A stretch of 64,000 bases of DNA from Agrocybe praecox (GCA_964017145.1 OZ024848.1:1748501-1812500), one strand, 5' to 3'; positions 37,244 through 49,362 are shown, counted from the first letter of the stretch. Translations and numbers: made by a program. The notes: generated from the sequence alone by a model not told the origin.

Positions 37244-40200
37244 TGAGGAGATGGTTGTTGGTGGGAGTCGCAGGCAGGCAGTAAATGACGAAACACGAGT
37301 AAACTCAGCCACAGTTTCAGTCTCCGAACTTCGGTATTTTCCGATCGTTTTTCTTTCATCGCTGCTGGCAACGGCGGCTATTCTTATTTCCTCTGAATTC
37401 AGCCGCAGTACTTTCTTTTAGGGGTCTATGCATAGCCCTGTCACCCCTCGACGTCGTCCTCAGCGGTGAGCACAGCAGAAACCAACATATTTCGCAAAAT
37501 ATTATCAATTTTCCGATCACGCGTGCGCCATCCAGGACCGTTCCACCCCGTTTCTATTCTAAACGTGCCAGACCCACATCGGCCATTTCTCACCACGCTC
37601 CTTAGATTAGTCTCTTTCTCCTTTGTTCATTGTCGTGACATCACCACAACGCTTATTGATGGCGTGGCCATACATAACGCCGATCGACGATATCAAGACC
37701 ACTAGCATCTAGCATCTAGTAACAAGATGTGTAAGAAAGCTCAACCTCTGATAAGAGTATCATGACGAGTTGGGGCCTGGAGCTACTGCGGAAGGTATTC
37801 TCGGAAGATTTTATTTTCGTCCAGGCCATGCGCATGGATGTGGATTCGACTTAGACTTGGCTGTATGTATACACTGAGCTTGCCATTTCCGTGTTTCAAG
37901 AGGTTTCAAGCACATGGCGGCTTATAGAAATTATATAAAAGAATCACGGTGTGTCCCACAAGCGAACCCACTGCCCCTTCCTCTCACAAACGATTTTCAT
38001 GTTTACAATTTCAAGGGGACTTGTTACGTTTATACAGCTGCACCATCTTCGAGTTTCCAAAAATGCCACGACAACATTCTTGATGTTCGGTGATCACGAC
38101 CCGTCTCAACATCTATTTGTTAAAGAACATTTTACGAGATTAGTTCATGGATTACGGCCGTCACAGTATGTAAGCTTTCAGTGCATAGGTTGAATAACTT
38201 CCGGGCTTCTCGGCCCGAACATGCAAGGCACACTATGTAGCATTGACACTACGGCGAGTGACTAGTGATCTGTGATTACCACTATGTACATAAAAGGTAC
38301 ATACTAGGATTCAAATTTCAAACCAACTCACCGTGATTACCGACTCTCCGTGACCCAGTAAGAGTGCATTGTAGGTCTTGGGAGACCGTGTGGTATTTTG
38401 CTTCAGATCCAGCAAGCCAAGTAAAGACGATAAGTCATTGACGCATAAAGAACTTAACGTTCTTTGAAGTTTGATCACAGCAAATTCGAGAAGACATGGG
38501 GTTGGCTGACTTTAGTTTCTTCAGCCTCAGAGCTTGCGTCTGCTGATAAAATTAACATAGTACTCCCCCGTGATGGCCGAGTCCCCGAAAGCCGCAGCTC
38601 CGTTTGGAAAGCGAGATGGCTTCAAGTTGGAGCGAGCCAAGCTTAAGCGTGCCATGAGAATAAGGCTACAGGACCTCTGCCGTCTCACCACATTGTAATG
38701 AGCACCAGTCCAAAACAGGCTTGTATGTTGCATAAGCAACCTAGTAGTTTACTTCTCTGCCTTAGCAGCAGTTTTATTGTTCCACCAAAATATTGGACAC
38801 AGGGAGTCTTCAGCGTCGGTGAAGAAATGGGTAAGGAACTGACAAGCTGGCGTGTGGTTAACATTTTGAATTTCGCATAGTAAGTACTCTGAAATAGCCC
38901 GTTTATGGTGTTTGAATTCCTTCATCTTTTTCTCGAGAGTTCGATTCATACACATGGTTGTCAAGTCGTTGGCGCACATTCGACTTCATAACAGGACAAA
39001 GAAACCGAAGAGAAACATCCGACGCGTCCTCGGGCTTGGACCTTCACATTTGGAGCGACAAACTTCGCGCTGAAAGTTACTGAATCTCTGGCGAGCTCTT
39101 CCATGAATCAGTGGCGAAAAACTCGTCGAACGAACTATCGACACAGGCAAAACTAGTGGAAACCTTGCAGGTTTCGGGAAGATATGCACCGCTGATTCAT
39201 AATAAAAAATAGCAGGATGTGTCGACGAAAACCCAGTCAAGATGGCTTTCAACTTCCTCAATGTTATCACGGAAATGAGGAAGGTGGGTAATGGTTCATG
39301 ACTGAGTGCTCGGTGTCTGATAAGTCACAACGAATCTTTTGCCAGGAAGGTTGCTCTTTCTTCACTTTGTATTTGAATACGCTCTGCGTTATTCTTAACC
39401 CTTTTCACGACACGCGTTGCAATGTTATCCCAATAGACGCTCTGTGGGGGCGGTTGAACTCGATGTCCTCATCTGCATCAGTCGAAATCCAAACGGAATT
39501 GGCTCAAGAAGCTAGTCAAGCATAGTCCCATTCCGCTCGACTTGGCCAGCCCTTCTGGCGCTGGCGCAGCTCATCAACCGGCGTCTGACGACCCCCGAAA
39601 CGTACCGCATCGACTCAATGAACTCAAGGGAGACTAGTGGAAGATTTGCAAAATCAATCTTGCCGAAAATAGCAGGATGCATCGACACGAACCCAGTTAC
39701 GATGGCTCTCAGTCTTCTCAATGCTTCCATAGACGCGAAGAAGGTGGGGGATGTTTTGAGGAGTGACCCTTTGCCTACGCCTAATGCCATATCTTATTAT
39801 TCTAGGAGATCCGTGATAACTGCAAAAGGTTCTCGAAGAGACCTTGAAGCACAGAGACAAGATCTAATTCACAAGGTGTTGTCAGTCAGACGATCCAGCA
39901 TTTTGAAAGGTAGGCTATCCCACAAGTTGATACCTTCGATCTAATTACCTTCTAGAGAAATCGGAGATCTTTTACCAAGAATCGAAGATTTAATACCGGA
40001 AAATGCAAGGCGCAGCGAGGTTCAATGTACAGAAATACTTTTTATCCATTGCCAAGTCCGCCACCTTAGAGGCAAGCGATTGCTAGGAGCTCCTCATTTT
40101 ACTGGTTTGTAGTGTCGGCGATGGGTCGTACCAGACAACGTATAACACAATGCACGTATGTATGCAACAAAATTACTTGTAATGGGTTGGGACGGCGTCT

Positions 40201-40342
40201 ATATGGCAAATAACGATGAACGGAATGCGTTAGCCAACGTGTACTATTTGTTACAACGCATCGATTCGGTACGCCCATTCCACATATCCTTGTAGAAGTT
40301 TGATTGTTGGAGTAGGTTTTTGAAAGATTTCTTATATAAGTA
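37244..40342. other. FKS1 upstream region and gene-poor spacer to the right arm
   Basis: The first kilobase should hold the FKS1 promoter and leader. A 41-codon plus-strand ORF with ATG at 38572 (MAESPKAAAPFGKRDGFKLE) is coding-like but isolated. Two related fragments (about 39120-39285 and 39595-39750) are described separately. No tRNA or clear transposon recognised. Confidence 0.4.
39120..39750 (+). repeat. Pair of diverged direct repeats of an unknown coding-like module
   Basis: The segments at about 39120-39285 and 39595-39750 share words such as ACTAGTGGAA, TAGCAGGATG, CATCGACACGAA/TCGACGAAAA and AAGATGGCT/CGATGGCT in the same order. Translated, the second reads KIAGCIDTNPVTMALSLLNA and the first KIAGCVDENPVKMAFNFLNV; the first copy has stops just upstream. 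It looks like a duplicated exon of an unknown gene, with at least one copy decayed. The second copy continues open to about 39944. Confidence 0.5.
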
Positions 40343-41424
40343 GTAGCGTTGGGAAGAAGCGGGAACGGGCTGTTCGGCGATATGAAGAGAAGCAACCACG
40401 TGACCACTCGAGTCGAGTCCCATTTTGGAAATTATGACGGCATTCGGACTCTTCTAAGCATGCGTGCGAAGATAGCTGTGATAAGAGTGGCCTTACGACA
40501 GCTGAACTTGTCTTTGGATGTGCGAGTTGTATTGCTAGGCGCCCATGGCTTATTCTTTGTTTGAGGTAAACATATTATGAACTTGAGCGATTATTAAAGA
40601 GGAGGAGTTACGAGTGCCCCGTGTTCTATCCAATTGCTCCCGGAAAAGGGAACAGAATATTCCATCATTCTCGAACCCACACATAGCAAGCCCACAGTTG
40701 CCTAATCAGGTAAGTTTCCTCGCATATTCTTTGGATTGGTTTCTTGTTCTGTATATGTGTTGACAGATAATCGATAACACGGCTGCCGTCTGATCGATCC
40801 TACGACCAAACAAGACCATCTCTCGTCACCTATAACTCCCTGTCCTCCCCTCTTTCTTTCTTACTCCCATCTCTCCACCATCCTGACATTCGACACGCGC
40901 GGCTCATAGGTAGGCCCGATGCGCCCTCACCATCCTGGCTACTAACCAGAACCAGAGTCTCGCCTAGGTATGTTAAGGGCTCTCTGAGTTTCTCGTCGTG
41001 AGTGCCTTTTGGCGATTGTAAGAGTCAAGATAAGTGCTGCTTGTTTTCGTTGAGAGTCAAACACTGCGTGGTGCGCTATTACTTCCTCCGCTGAATGACT
41101 CATATTACTGACTCGCTCACAGATCATTTCCGGGGGTGTTCAATCTACATCCCGCCGTCAGCTGTACACCGAACGTGGTCATATCCAAGGCGTTAGTGCT
41201 TGCAGCCGAGGGCGCAGGGTGCAATTGTTCACTCTCCACCCCGGTCATCATCTGAGTTACCGCTAATGTTATGGATAGCGTGCAGAGGGTCTGGCCTATT
41301 TATATCTGCTAACCAGATTACTTCGATGGCACCATGCAGATGGTACGTGTTCTTCTCTCCTACTCGAGCGTCAATTCGATCATTATTGTCTCATGCCAGC
41401 AACATGAACAAGGCGCACAATAAG

Positions 41425-43458
41425 GTAGGGCGTTCTCTATCCTCGATTCAATGTGCTAAAAGGCTACGATGTTACTCGAAGATCTCCAAGGAATATCAAA
41501 GAAGAAAATAAATAAAGGTATGCCTCGTTACCATGTCCATTCATTTAGTTGATGGCTGATTCAACGCTCTGCAGAATAATCCGACAAAATGATAAGCAAA
41601 AACCGGAAAAAAAAAAGTTCGTCTTATATATAGTTCTTTTTGTTCCCCTTCTGACTGGCTGTCGCCTTTTATTCATTCAGAATCTGCCGAAATAATAAAG
41701 GAAAATACGATAAAAGTAAACAAATTCCTGTCTCCCTTTACAACCATCCCTGATTTTCTTGTCGTAGAACATAAAAACGAAAGCAAGAAGGATGGTAGGT
41801 CTACAAACTAACAAGAGAATATGAGACAGGTGAAAAGGTGGGTCCAAATGTATCATAAGAAGTCAACCTCTAACCCCTCGACTCGCATAGAAACAAAATC
41901 ACGATGGACAAATGGATAAAAAAAAATTAAGTAAGCGAGTCCTCCATTTTCTTATCATTATCTGACGCACAGTTTCTCCCAGAATAACAAAAACCCGAAG
42001 AAATAAAAATAAATAAAAGGTAGTTCAATCAAGTCTCCGTCGGCTTCAAGACCTTACGCATCGATCCTTGCAAGGCCATTCAAGGGAAATCTAAAGGAGA
42101 ATAAAGTAAAAGGTACGCCGCCTCGTATCCCATGTCGTTTATCGTCTAATAGCCCGATGCATCTAGACGCTGAGAAATCTAACACCGGAAATAAAAATAA
42201 AAAGTGAGCTTAGTTATTCTCTTCGTCTTCCAGGGACATTGGCTGCTACCTAGAAACTTGCAGACACGAGGCCAAACAAAAAGGAAGAGACACATCAGAA
42301 ATGTACGTCGTCCATTCTATATTCCATGCGATTTCGCAAACTCATTCTCTTTCGATGTTCGTAGAGAAAAGGAAATAAAAATAAAAATAAAAAGATTATA
42401 AAAAGGTTCGTAATTCTCTGTTTATATTTCTCTCTGAATTACTACTGACTCACATCTGTAGACGGATACAAGGTCGACAAAAAATGTATACCTAGGTATA
42501 CATTTTTTTCAGCGAGAAAGAGAATGAAATAGGCAAATTTTCTTCCTCTACTCTAGAAGTGTTTTAACGACCATTGAATCCCAGGAAATAACTAAAAAAG
42601 AGAAACAAAAAATAAAGGTGCGTCGTCACATCTTTTTCTTGATCGACCGCTAATTCAGAGCCACCTGCAGATTGAAACGACCAAATAAAATGGAACGACA
42701 GAAAGTATGTTTTTGTTACTTAAAAAGCCGACGTCCTCTTCCTAACAATTGCCAACCTTTCGTTCATTTAGAATACACGAAGGGGATCACCGAGGAAATT
42801 ATACAAAAAGGTACGGAAGGCCCGCTCACTTCACCCTTCACGATCATATCTAATCTTACCCTTGTAGAAGGGGAAAAAAAAATATCAGTAAGTTCAATGA
42901 CTAACAAGGAATCAAGACAGGCGAAAAAAAGTAAGCTTCTCTCTTTTTTTTGCGCAGGTCATATCTGATGATCCACGCTTCTAGAAAAATATAATACCGA
43001 GCGAATAAAAAGCAAAAAAAGGTGAACCATACGACTTTTACTCTTCATATCATCTTCTAATCGGTTTGTTCTCCAGTAATAACGAAGACTGGAAAAGAAG
43101 AAAGGCAATTCGCACCCTTCTCCTTCATGAATTTATGATCTCAGGCGTCAACGGGTAAGAATCTAGGCTGTATAAATGTACGCCTTTTGCATCCTACAGT
43201 GGATATTATCTAACCCATCGACGAGAATATAAATCAACAAGAGTCAAACCGAGCAAGAGATAAGTAAGCTGCATTCTCTTCTTCCTTGTCGCTCATTGTC
43301 TAACTTCTCGAAACCAACAGAAAACGAGGCGGAATAATAAAAGGAGACCGACTGGAAAGGTATGCCGTCCTTTCCTTGTTTCATTCGTGTCCGTTGCCTC
43401 ATTCCCTCTCGACTTTCATAGATCCACAGGAATAAAAAGAAATAATAAAATAAAAAGG
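41425..43458 (+). repeat. Quasi-periodic (about 93 bp) array of intron-like units
   Basis: Donor-like GTNNGY words follow A-rich islands at about 41425, 41518, 41617, 41716, 41795, 41838, 41931, 42020, 42113, 42205, 42303, 42406, 42618, 42705, 42811, 42931, 43022, 43178, 43264, 43360 and 43458. The median spacing is close to 93 bp. Between them lie pyrimidine-rich stretches, CTGAT/CTAAC-type branch words and TAG/CAG acceptor words. Each predicted exon-like island is 22-45 nt and rich in AAATAAAAAT-type sequence. Units share recognisable sequence (for example GTATGCC.., GTACGCC.., GTAAGC..), as if derived from one ancestral unit. The left arm keeps the same pattern on the opposite strand. Island lengths differ between the arms by non-multiples of three, which argues against coding. 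Confidence 0.7.
42479..42508. repeat. Perfect 30-bp palindrome inside the intron-like array
   Basis: Half-site AAAAAATGTATACCT followed directly by its reverse complement. It falls in the one gap of double length (42406 to 42618) in the array, so it replaces or sits inside one unit. Its counterpart in the left arm is at 25224-25254. Confidence 0.85.
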
Positions 43459-43560
43459 TTCGTAATTCTCTTCTCATTGACGCAAAATCGTTACTGACTC
43501 GCATTCGTAGGCGGGTCTGTGATAACCGAGTTTTATCACTGCCCAGGGTGAAGACGACAG

Positions 43561-43645
43561 AAAAATGTATACCCACGTATACATTTTTTTCATCAAGATT
43601 ATAAGGGACAGCCGACAGGAAAATGTATACCCATGTATACATTTT
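43561..43645. repeat. Two ATGTATAC palindromes near the outer end of the right arm
   Basis: Hairpins at 43561-43588 (12-bp arms, CCAC loop) and about 43620-43645 (11-bp arms, CCAT loop), each flanked by A-run and T-run. They mirror the pair at 24137-24220. Confidence 0.8.
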
Positions 43646-43825
43646 TCTCAGAAAAATTATCAGGGAGGATTCAAGATACATGACACCGGGTGGGGAGGGG
43701 GACGAAAGGAATGGGGACATGTCTAGGGAATTCTTGGCAGTAGTATACACGAAAATCATGTTTAAGACCCTTAGGGTCATACGCGCTGCGGCGCGGGTGT
43801 GAGTGAGATTTCTGAGTATGAGACC

Positions 43826-44640
43826 AAAGGCCTTCAAGCGTACAGAATGATTTTCTTTGGAAAAACAAGAGATTTTCAGTCGTATTCGTATCTCCCTAAA
43901 GCGGAAGTTGATGGAACGTGTATACAATTTCGGAGTTTCTGCCGGTCTGAGAGGTGAAGGACTCAATGGCTTGTCAACGTATCAACTATGATTAATTGAT
44001 TACCCAGTGCAAGAGTCAAGACGCAACTATTAGCAAGGGCGCACGAGACAACGGATGTGTGCCCAGCGTCCATCAGAGCGGAGAAGGAACGGACGGAACG
44101 GAAACTCGGCTCGTTTCTCGGCATGACCCGGTCGCCCATAGGTAGAGCTGGTTGGGCTAAGACTTGCTCTATGGAAGATAAGCTGCCTTTATCCTATCCA
44201 TAGAACAAGTACAGTCGACGACGTCCGGTTACCCGAGACGAGGTCATTCTTCGTGGTCCATTCTGTATGTACAGTACAACGACCGGGATTCAGTAATCTG
44301 TCTCCGAAGATAAGAAAAGAGAATCTCTAATCGGGATTTGAACTGACAGCCAGTTGGGTGCGCAGGTTTCGCCCCGGCGAAGGAGCTCATCAAAGGGCTT
44401 AACCGCTACCCTGACCCGGCTTTGAATGGATTACACTCCCTATTTGTTAAGCACTATGCGCCGTGGATTCCGCCGAGGATGGACCATTATACTACCTCTC
44501 CCACAAAGACGTCTGCATGTGAAAATCGTTCAAGGAATGATTTAAAAGAAGCTCGTCTAGATCTGATAGAGATGATAAAGAAATCTCCCAAAAGTTCCAT
44601 GCTAGTACCTTGGACCGATGAAAAATAAAGAAATATATTC
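43826..44640. other. Spacer between right arm and initiator tRNA
   Basis: Contains a possible B-box-like word (minus strand GTTCAAATCCC near 44330-44345) with a GGGTAGCGGTTAAGCC-like A-box about 70 nt before it, perhaps a decayed tRNA or SINE head. A short plus-strand frame 44479-44628 (NDLKEARLDLIEMIKKSPKS) is unsupported. Otherwise nothing recognised. Confidence 0.35.
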
Positions 44641-44712
44641 TAGCAGCAACTCGTTTCGATCGAGTGACCTCGGGGTTATGGGCCCCGCGCGCTACCACTG
44701 CGCCATGCTGCT
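44641..44712 (-). tRNA. Initiator tRNA-Met (CAT)
   Basis: A 72-nt intron-less cloverleaf on the minus strand. Acceptor stem AGCAGCA/TGCTGCT pairs fully and starts with A1:U72. The D-arm is GCGC...GCGC with AGTGGTA. The anticodon stem is CGGGG/CCCCG with loop CCCATAA (anticodon CAT). The T-arm is ACTCG/CGAGT with loop ATCGAAA. A1:U72, the run of G:C pairs in the anticodon stem, and A54 in the T-loop (AUCGAAA instead of UUCRANU) are the eukaryotic initiator identity marks. A73 discriminator. No CCA encoded, as expected. Confidence 0.93.
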
Positions 44713-45829
44713 TATGTTCATTGCCTCATAAGGATATGCAAGACCTACCATGCCAGCGGGTACACGAGACGTCAGAAGCATGAATGGCAAGTTCGATTAA
44801 TAGAAAGAGTATGTGAGGTGTGAGAGCTAGCTGGAAATGCAAATTCCCTTTGAATTGATCATTTGAAAATAAATAAATAAATCGTCGATCACTGCGACGA
44901 CAGAAGTATATCAATTTGTGTAAATTCCGTGATTTGTGTGGCGTCCTGTGCTCGTTTCCCCGTCTGGTATTGTATGTATTCCAGAGGAAACCTAAAAACC
45001 TCCTTCTATATCAATTTACATATTTACGTAATTCTGTGTATTTTTCCCAGGAACAAAAGTCCCAATATTGTAATATATCGCGTTTTTCTCTCGGTGTATG
45101 TCGATTCCATGAGTGAGGGAATATGTCAACGTAAGGTATGTGTCACGAGTTCTTCATCAATTCAGTCCACATAGTAGCCTGATCCCAGGTGGTACATACA
45201 TACATACTCTCGGTGATTGACGGTTCCATGGATGCGGTTTTTAGGTTACTAGACAGCAACAATATAGTTTCCATTGGTAACGGAGATATACTAATTGTTG
45301 GTTCTGGTTTCCCGGTATATGGCTCTAGCCTCTTTTCCCGCTCTGTTTAATGAAAAATACCATAATAGGTTTAACACCCGAGATCAAAATTATCAATAGC
45401 GCAGAAATGACCTCATCGCCAATGGTCATCGACCCGCCCTTGGGTTTGGCATGATAATTCACGTTCACCTGCTGGATAGTAGAATGAAAAGAAAACGGTA
45501 CGGATAAAGAAGACCGTTGAATTATATGGCACATGTTTTTGGTTGGTATAGAATTACAACAGATGAGTCGGTAGCTCCTAGCGATAGTGAATACAAGTGT
45601 ACAAGTTGCCCCAGCAGTAGTTGGAAATGTGACGATACAAATAGTTCATAGGATGGACATAGAGAGTTGCAATGTGAAGTGAAGTGCGATTAGCTTGTTT
45701 TTGTTTAGGAGACGTGTTTTGTGAGAGGGATAGTTGAGACTCGAGGGTGAAGGTTGAGGAAAGTGGGGATCGTAACTTCATTAAAGGAGTGTGTTGCATC
45801 TGTCTAGTCTTGTCTGAAAGGTAATGCAA
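44713..45829. other. Intergenic region 3' of the velvet gene
   Basis: AT-rich, with only short frames. The part nearest 45830 is the velvet gene's 3' untranslated region, and the part nearest 44713 is the 5' flank of the initiator tRNA. No repeats recognised. Confidence 0.4.
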
Positions 45830-47211
45830 TCAGGCAACCATACGTGGTATCGAAATACATATAAATACGCACTCGGGAGTTGGGCTTTCACCGTCTTCCT
45901 CCTCCAAACGTCTTTTTCGTCGCCTCCTTTCGGTCACGCGAATGTTCAAGCGTACCCCGTAAAGAGACAGCTTCTAAAGGTTGAAAACAATTGTTGGAAG
46001 AAATTCAATACAATGCAAGAGTGTATTCGGCACCTTTGTCAACTCTGTTGATGCTGAAAGTCCAGGGAATTCCTTTGTAGAATATACCCGGAATGTGCCC
46101 CCATAACACTCAGCGGAGATGGTGAGAACATTGTTGTTGTCGAAGGGTCCGGCAAATATATCAAAGGCACGATAACGCATGATGAAATAGCCTTCAATTT
46201 TAACAGCTAAATCCTTGAGAGCGTGTCAACATGAGTGATATCTGGCAAATGATGACAGACATCACTAACCGAGAAAGCGAATATGATTGCTTTCTTTCCC
46301 TGGTATTCCATTAGCACTGGCTGGACAAAAGTAGCTCCGACTAATGCTTGAGTTTGTTTAGAGCTCTCCGTTATTGGGAAGCCGTTTACATGGTGAACGA
46401 TGTCTGACTCTGCGTTATTCGGAAGTATGTACCCGGAGAAGTGGTGTTGTTGCGGCGGCTCCCTCCCACTGTCACTCGCCCCGTAACGTGGGTATAGAGT
46501 CGGACTGCGTGCAGAAGATGTCGATGAAGAAGAAGGTGAGCCCGAATGTGAAGAACGAGGACTTCTCTGCTGGGTAGCCGATGAAGATGAGGATTCTGTC
46601 CTTTTGTGTCTGAAGCCTCGACTCGGGCTCGGCTTGTCTGTTATAGGTTCCGGACCAGATACCGGAAACAAGTCCACTGTGCAAAGCAACCCGAGAACTT
46701 GGACATCGCTGTCGAATGTACATAACAAAACGGGAAAGCGTATCAGATATCTGTATCCTATGCGCAATCGTTGAAATCCAGAAAACCGTTGCGACTCAAC
46801 TCGTATGATAGTTCCTTCTCGATCTCTCGGAGAGTGCCCGCACCGTGCAGTTCGAACATTTTCAGGTGAACCACTGGGGGTGGATCTAGTGGTCTGCGAT
46901 CTACTCGTGCGTATCTTGCAATTCGCGTGCAACTTCAGCAACCATTCAAAGAAGTAGTATTGACAAAGCAGTACTGACTTGCGACCAAGATCCGCCTTTT
47001 GAATCTCGTGAAGCTCCATGCGAATGGTGCGACCCTCGTAAGGCCCTGTACTGAAGTATATAGGCTTTCCGACGACGGTGTTCCCCAACACACGGGGGCC
47101 TTCAGCGCACTGGGACATGGAAGTGTAAATGTCAGGATGTTGACGAGCAAATACCGGATTTGTAGAACCAGAGTGATAAAACTGGTTGTAAAGGCCGTAC
47201 TGTGAAAACAT
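45830..47211 (-). CDS. Velvet domain regulator (VelB/VosA-like)
   Basis: Minus-strand gene with five exons, ATG 47211. Spliced velvet domain: FSTGPYEGRTIRMELHEIQK ADLGRKYAR, DRRPLDPPPVVHLKMFELH, VQVLGLLCTVDLFPVSGPEP, a long Ser/Pro-rich insert, VLMEYQGKKAIIFAFSDLAV, KIEGYFIMRYRAFDIFAGPF, ISAECYGGTFRVYSTKEFPG, LSASTELTKKLSLYGVRLNI. The RRPLDPPP and FRVYSTKEFPGL motifs are diagnostic. Velvet proteins are fungal nuclear regulators of development and secondary metabolism that bind DNA as homo- or heterodimers. Splitting of the domain by a low-complexity insert is typical of VelB-like members. The C-terminus is basic then acidic (ERRRRKRRLEEEDGESPTPE). The last codons are uncertain: either read-through to TGA 45830 or a further small intron. 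Confidence 0.88.
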
Positions 47212-49362
47212 GAATTCTAAATGTTCGTTGAACTCGAGGAAAGAAAACGGAGAGAGAACCTTCTCGGAAAGCTCTTTTATAGGAGGGTAAGTAGGATGTC
47301 AAATATGCTATTGCTTCGATCGACACGTTGTTCAGACTTTCTTATCACTGTCAGCAAAAGACGGCGGCATAGACCTCCACGCGACCGAGCTTGACTTACA
47401 GATTCCAATTCACATACCTATGGAAGTACTTTCGTCGACCAGGAGGGGGAGGTCACTCGAGTTCCCGGAACAAGGCGCCAAAAGCCCAAGTTTCGTCCTA
47501 CTCATCGGCAACTCGGCACTGCCACTTTTGCAATTTACACCATAGGCAATGAGCGGAATCACATCGACAGTCAGAAGATATCAGTAATCGTTTCATCATG
47601 AAAAGTATGCTTCAAACAAACTTTCACTCCATCTTGACTATTACCAGAACGACAATTTCTCGTGCTTATCGGCCGCAGCAAAAGAGCCATATTTAAGTAA
47701 CCTATCTGGGAAATCTCTCAGACGTTGGTTTAGACATTTGTCCCGTTTTTAAAATGATCTGATGCGAACACACCCAGTGAGTTATGTACGAGTACTAAAA
47801 GACTCAATTTTCTTAGAAGGAATGTTCCCCCACATTCCTCACCAAAATTCTAAACATAGCCAGCCGTTTTCAAACAGGCAGGGAGAATCCCTCAAAAGGC
47901 CTGCTCTATATACATACATAGCCGTGAATGTTTATAAATTTGAAATGGTGTACATCTTTTTCTGACCGAAATTAGTCCGCCGGTCCGCCGGAGATCAAAT
48001 ATATCTTTCAATCGAAATTGACTTTTACTGAATAGCAAATTTGGTTGCTCATGATGTCCTAGAATAATTAGAGCAGCCATTGAAGACACAGTATAATGGT
48101 CCAGTCAATCCCACCTTCCCCTCAAGCAACCGACAGAAAACAAAATACCGTTCGCGTATTCTTAATGTGAAACAAAGTTTAAATTGCATGAGAAGGCCGC
48201 ATAATGCGAGGCAGATGACATGGAGTACGTATCTTTCGGGAATCGCCTTTGCTTTTCGGGTCATAAAAATAAGGGGGAGAAGTCAGCGAGTCTTCTTACC
48301 TCCAACACGGAGGACGAGATCACATTAGTCATGAAAGATACTGTGAAATGTCGTCATAAGCGGGTCATAGTACATACTTGACACAAGAAATGCAACCTGT
48401 GAAAACCATTTCAGTGATAGTTACGGTGTATCAGGGATAACTCTCCTGTCACAGTTCACTTGAGATGAGATTTCACTGCCTCGAGAAGACCGAAAATAAC
48501 ATGTAAGGGGGACTTTGGGAGTAGAAAGGGCATCCATCTATGCAAACTGACGTGAATGATGAACCTTGACAACAGAATAGAGCGGTGATTACATGAAGTT
48601 GCCCCGAGCCATTGATGTACAAACTGCACCCAGACAAACATTGAGAAAAGAACACCCTGGTTTTGCGAAAGAGCCAAACGCCGTGGGCCATGGTCGCACG
48701 TAGGCGGCAATCGTTTACTTCCGAGTTGAATTAACTTGAACTTCGGTAGTAAATCGAAAGGCATTCGGCCAGCAGAATGTTCCAGGCTTTCCAGTCGAAG
48801 ATATCAGCCGGCGCCCGGCCAGCGAGAACAAACGCTATTGAAGCGCTGAGAATTTTTTTGTGATATGCGGCCGATAAACTTGGAGCCTAAAAGAAAGAAT
48901 TATTTTAAGAGCTTTGGTGCAAGGCACTCCGGCTTCTTCAAACATGACATTGAGTCTCCGAAGAGTCGTGGAATGATTTGAGGAGAAAAAAGGGGAATAA
49001 AGAAGCACCAACGGACGTGACCTCGAAGTCTACAACTTGCCCAAAACCCCGTCCAGAAATAATTCAGTGAAATAGCCATAGGGTTTCCAGATACGGGGGT
49101 TGTATATCGCTAGGGGTTGTTGAATCTTCACGCTTGTCGTCATTGACTGCAGGCATGAACTTGAAGCACGCAACGAGCTTACTGCAGTAGCGATATTCAC
49201 CCCAAAACGAGGATGACCATGTACCATGGAGCCGTGGTCATAGAAATGAATCAAAGGATGCATGAATCAGTGTGTAATTCGGAAAGTAAAGATACATATT
49301 GTGATTAGTATCTGTGAAATGAATCATCATAGCGAGAGAAGATCTCGGGTGGGGCCTATCGC
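47212..49362. other. Velvet promoter and gene-poor region
   Basis: Upstream region of the velvet gene and 3' flank of SOD2. Minus-strand hydrophobic frames near 48050-48260 and 48456-48764 suggest a decayed membrane-protein gene, but none joins cleanly or shows a known motif. No features called. Confidence 0.35.

Larger units (their letters stand above)
40343..43825 (+). repeat. Right arm of the large inverted repeat (element E, copy 2)
   Basis: Reverse complement of 23954-27368. It starts at AGCGTTGGGAAGAAG and ends at ATTTCTGAGTATGAGA. Its last 88 bp are identical to the left arm's outer end. The first kilobase is unstructured by eye; from about 41425 to 43458 it consists of the periodic intron-like array, with three AT-rich palindromes. 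No transposase, reverse transcriptase or helicase motif is visible in any frame, so it would be a non-autonomous or non-coding element, or simply a segmental inverted duplication. Confidence 0.85.

Noticed and set aside
41425..43458. Real protein-coding gene with about 20 tiny exons
   Set aside because: Island lengths differ between the two arms by non-multiples of three because of A-run changes, and several islands have stops in all usable frames.
44320..44420. Second tRNA (class II) upstream of the initiator tRNA
   Set aside because: Only a B-box-like GTTCAAATCCC and a weak A-box; no consistent cloverleaf.
48456..48764. Hydrophobic minus-strand ORF as a membrane protein gene
   Set aside because: Two overlapping frames are equally plausible and neither extends by splicing; probably decayed or chance.
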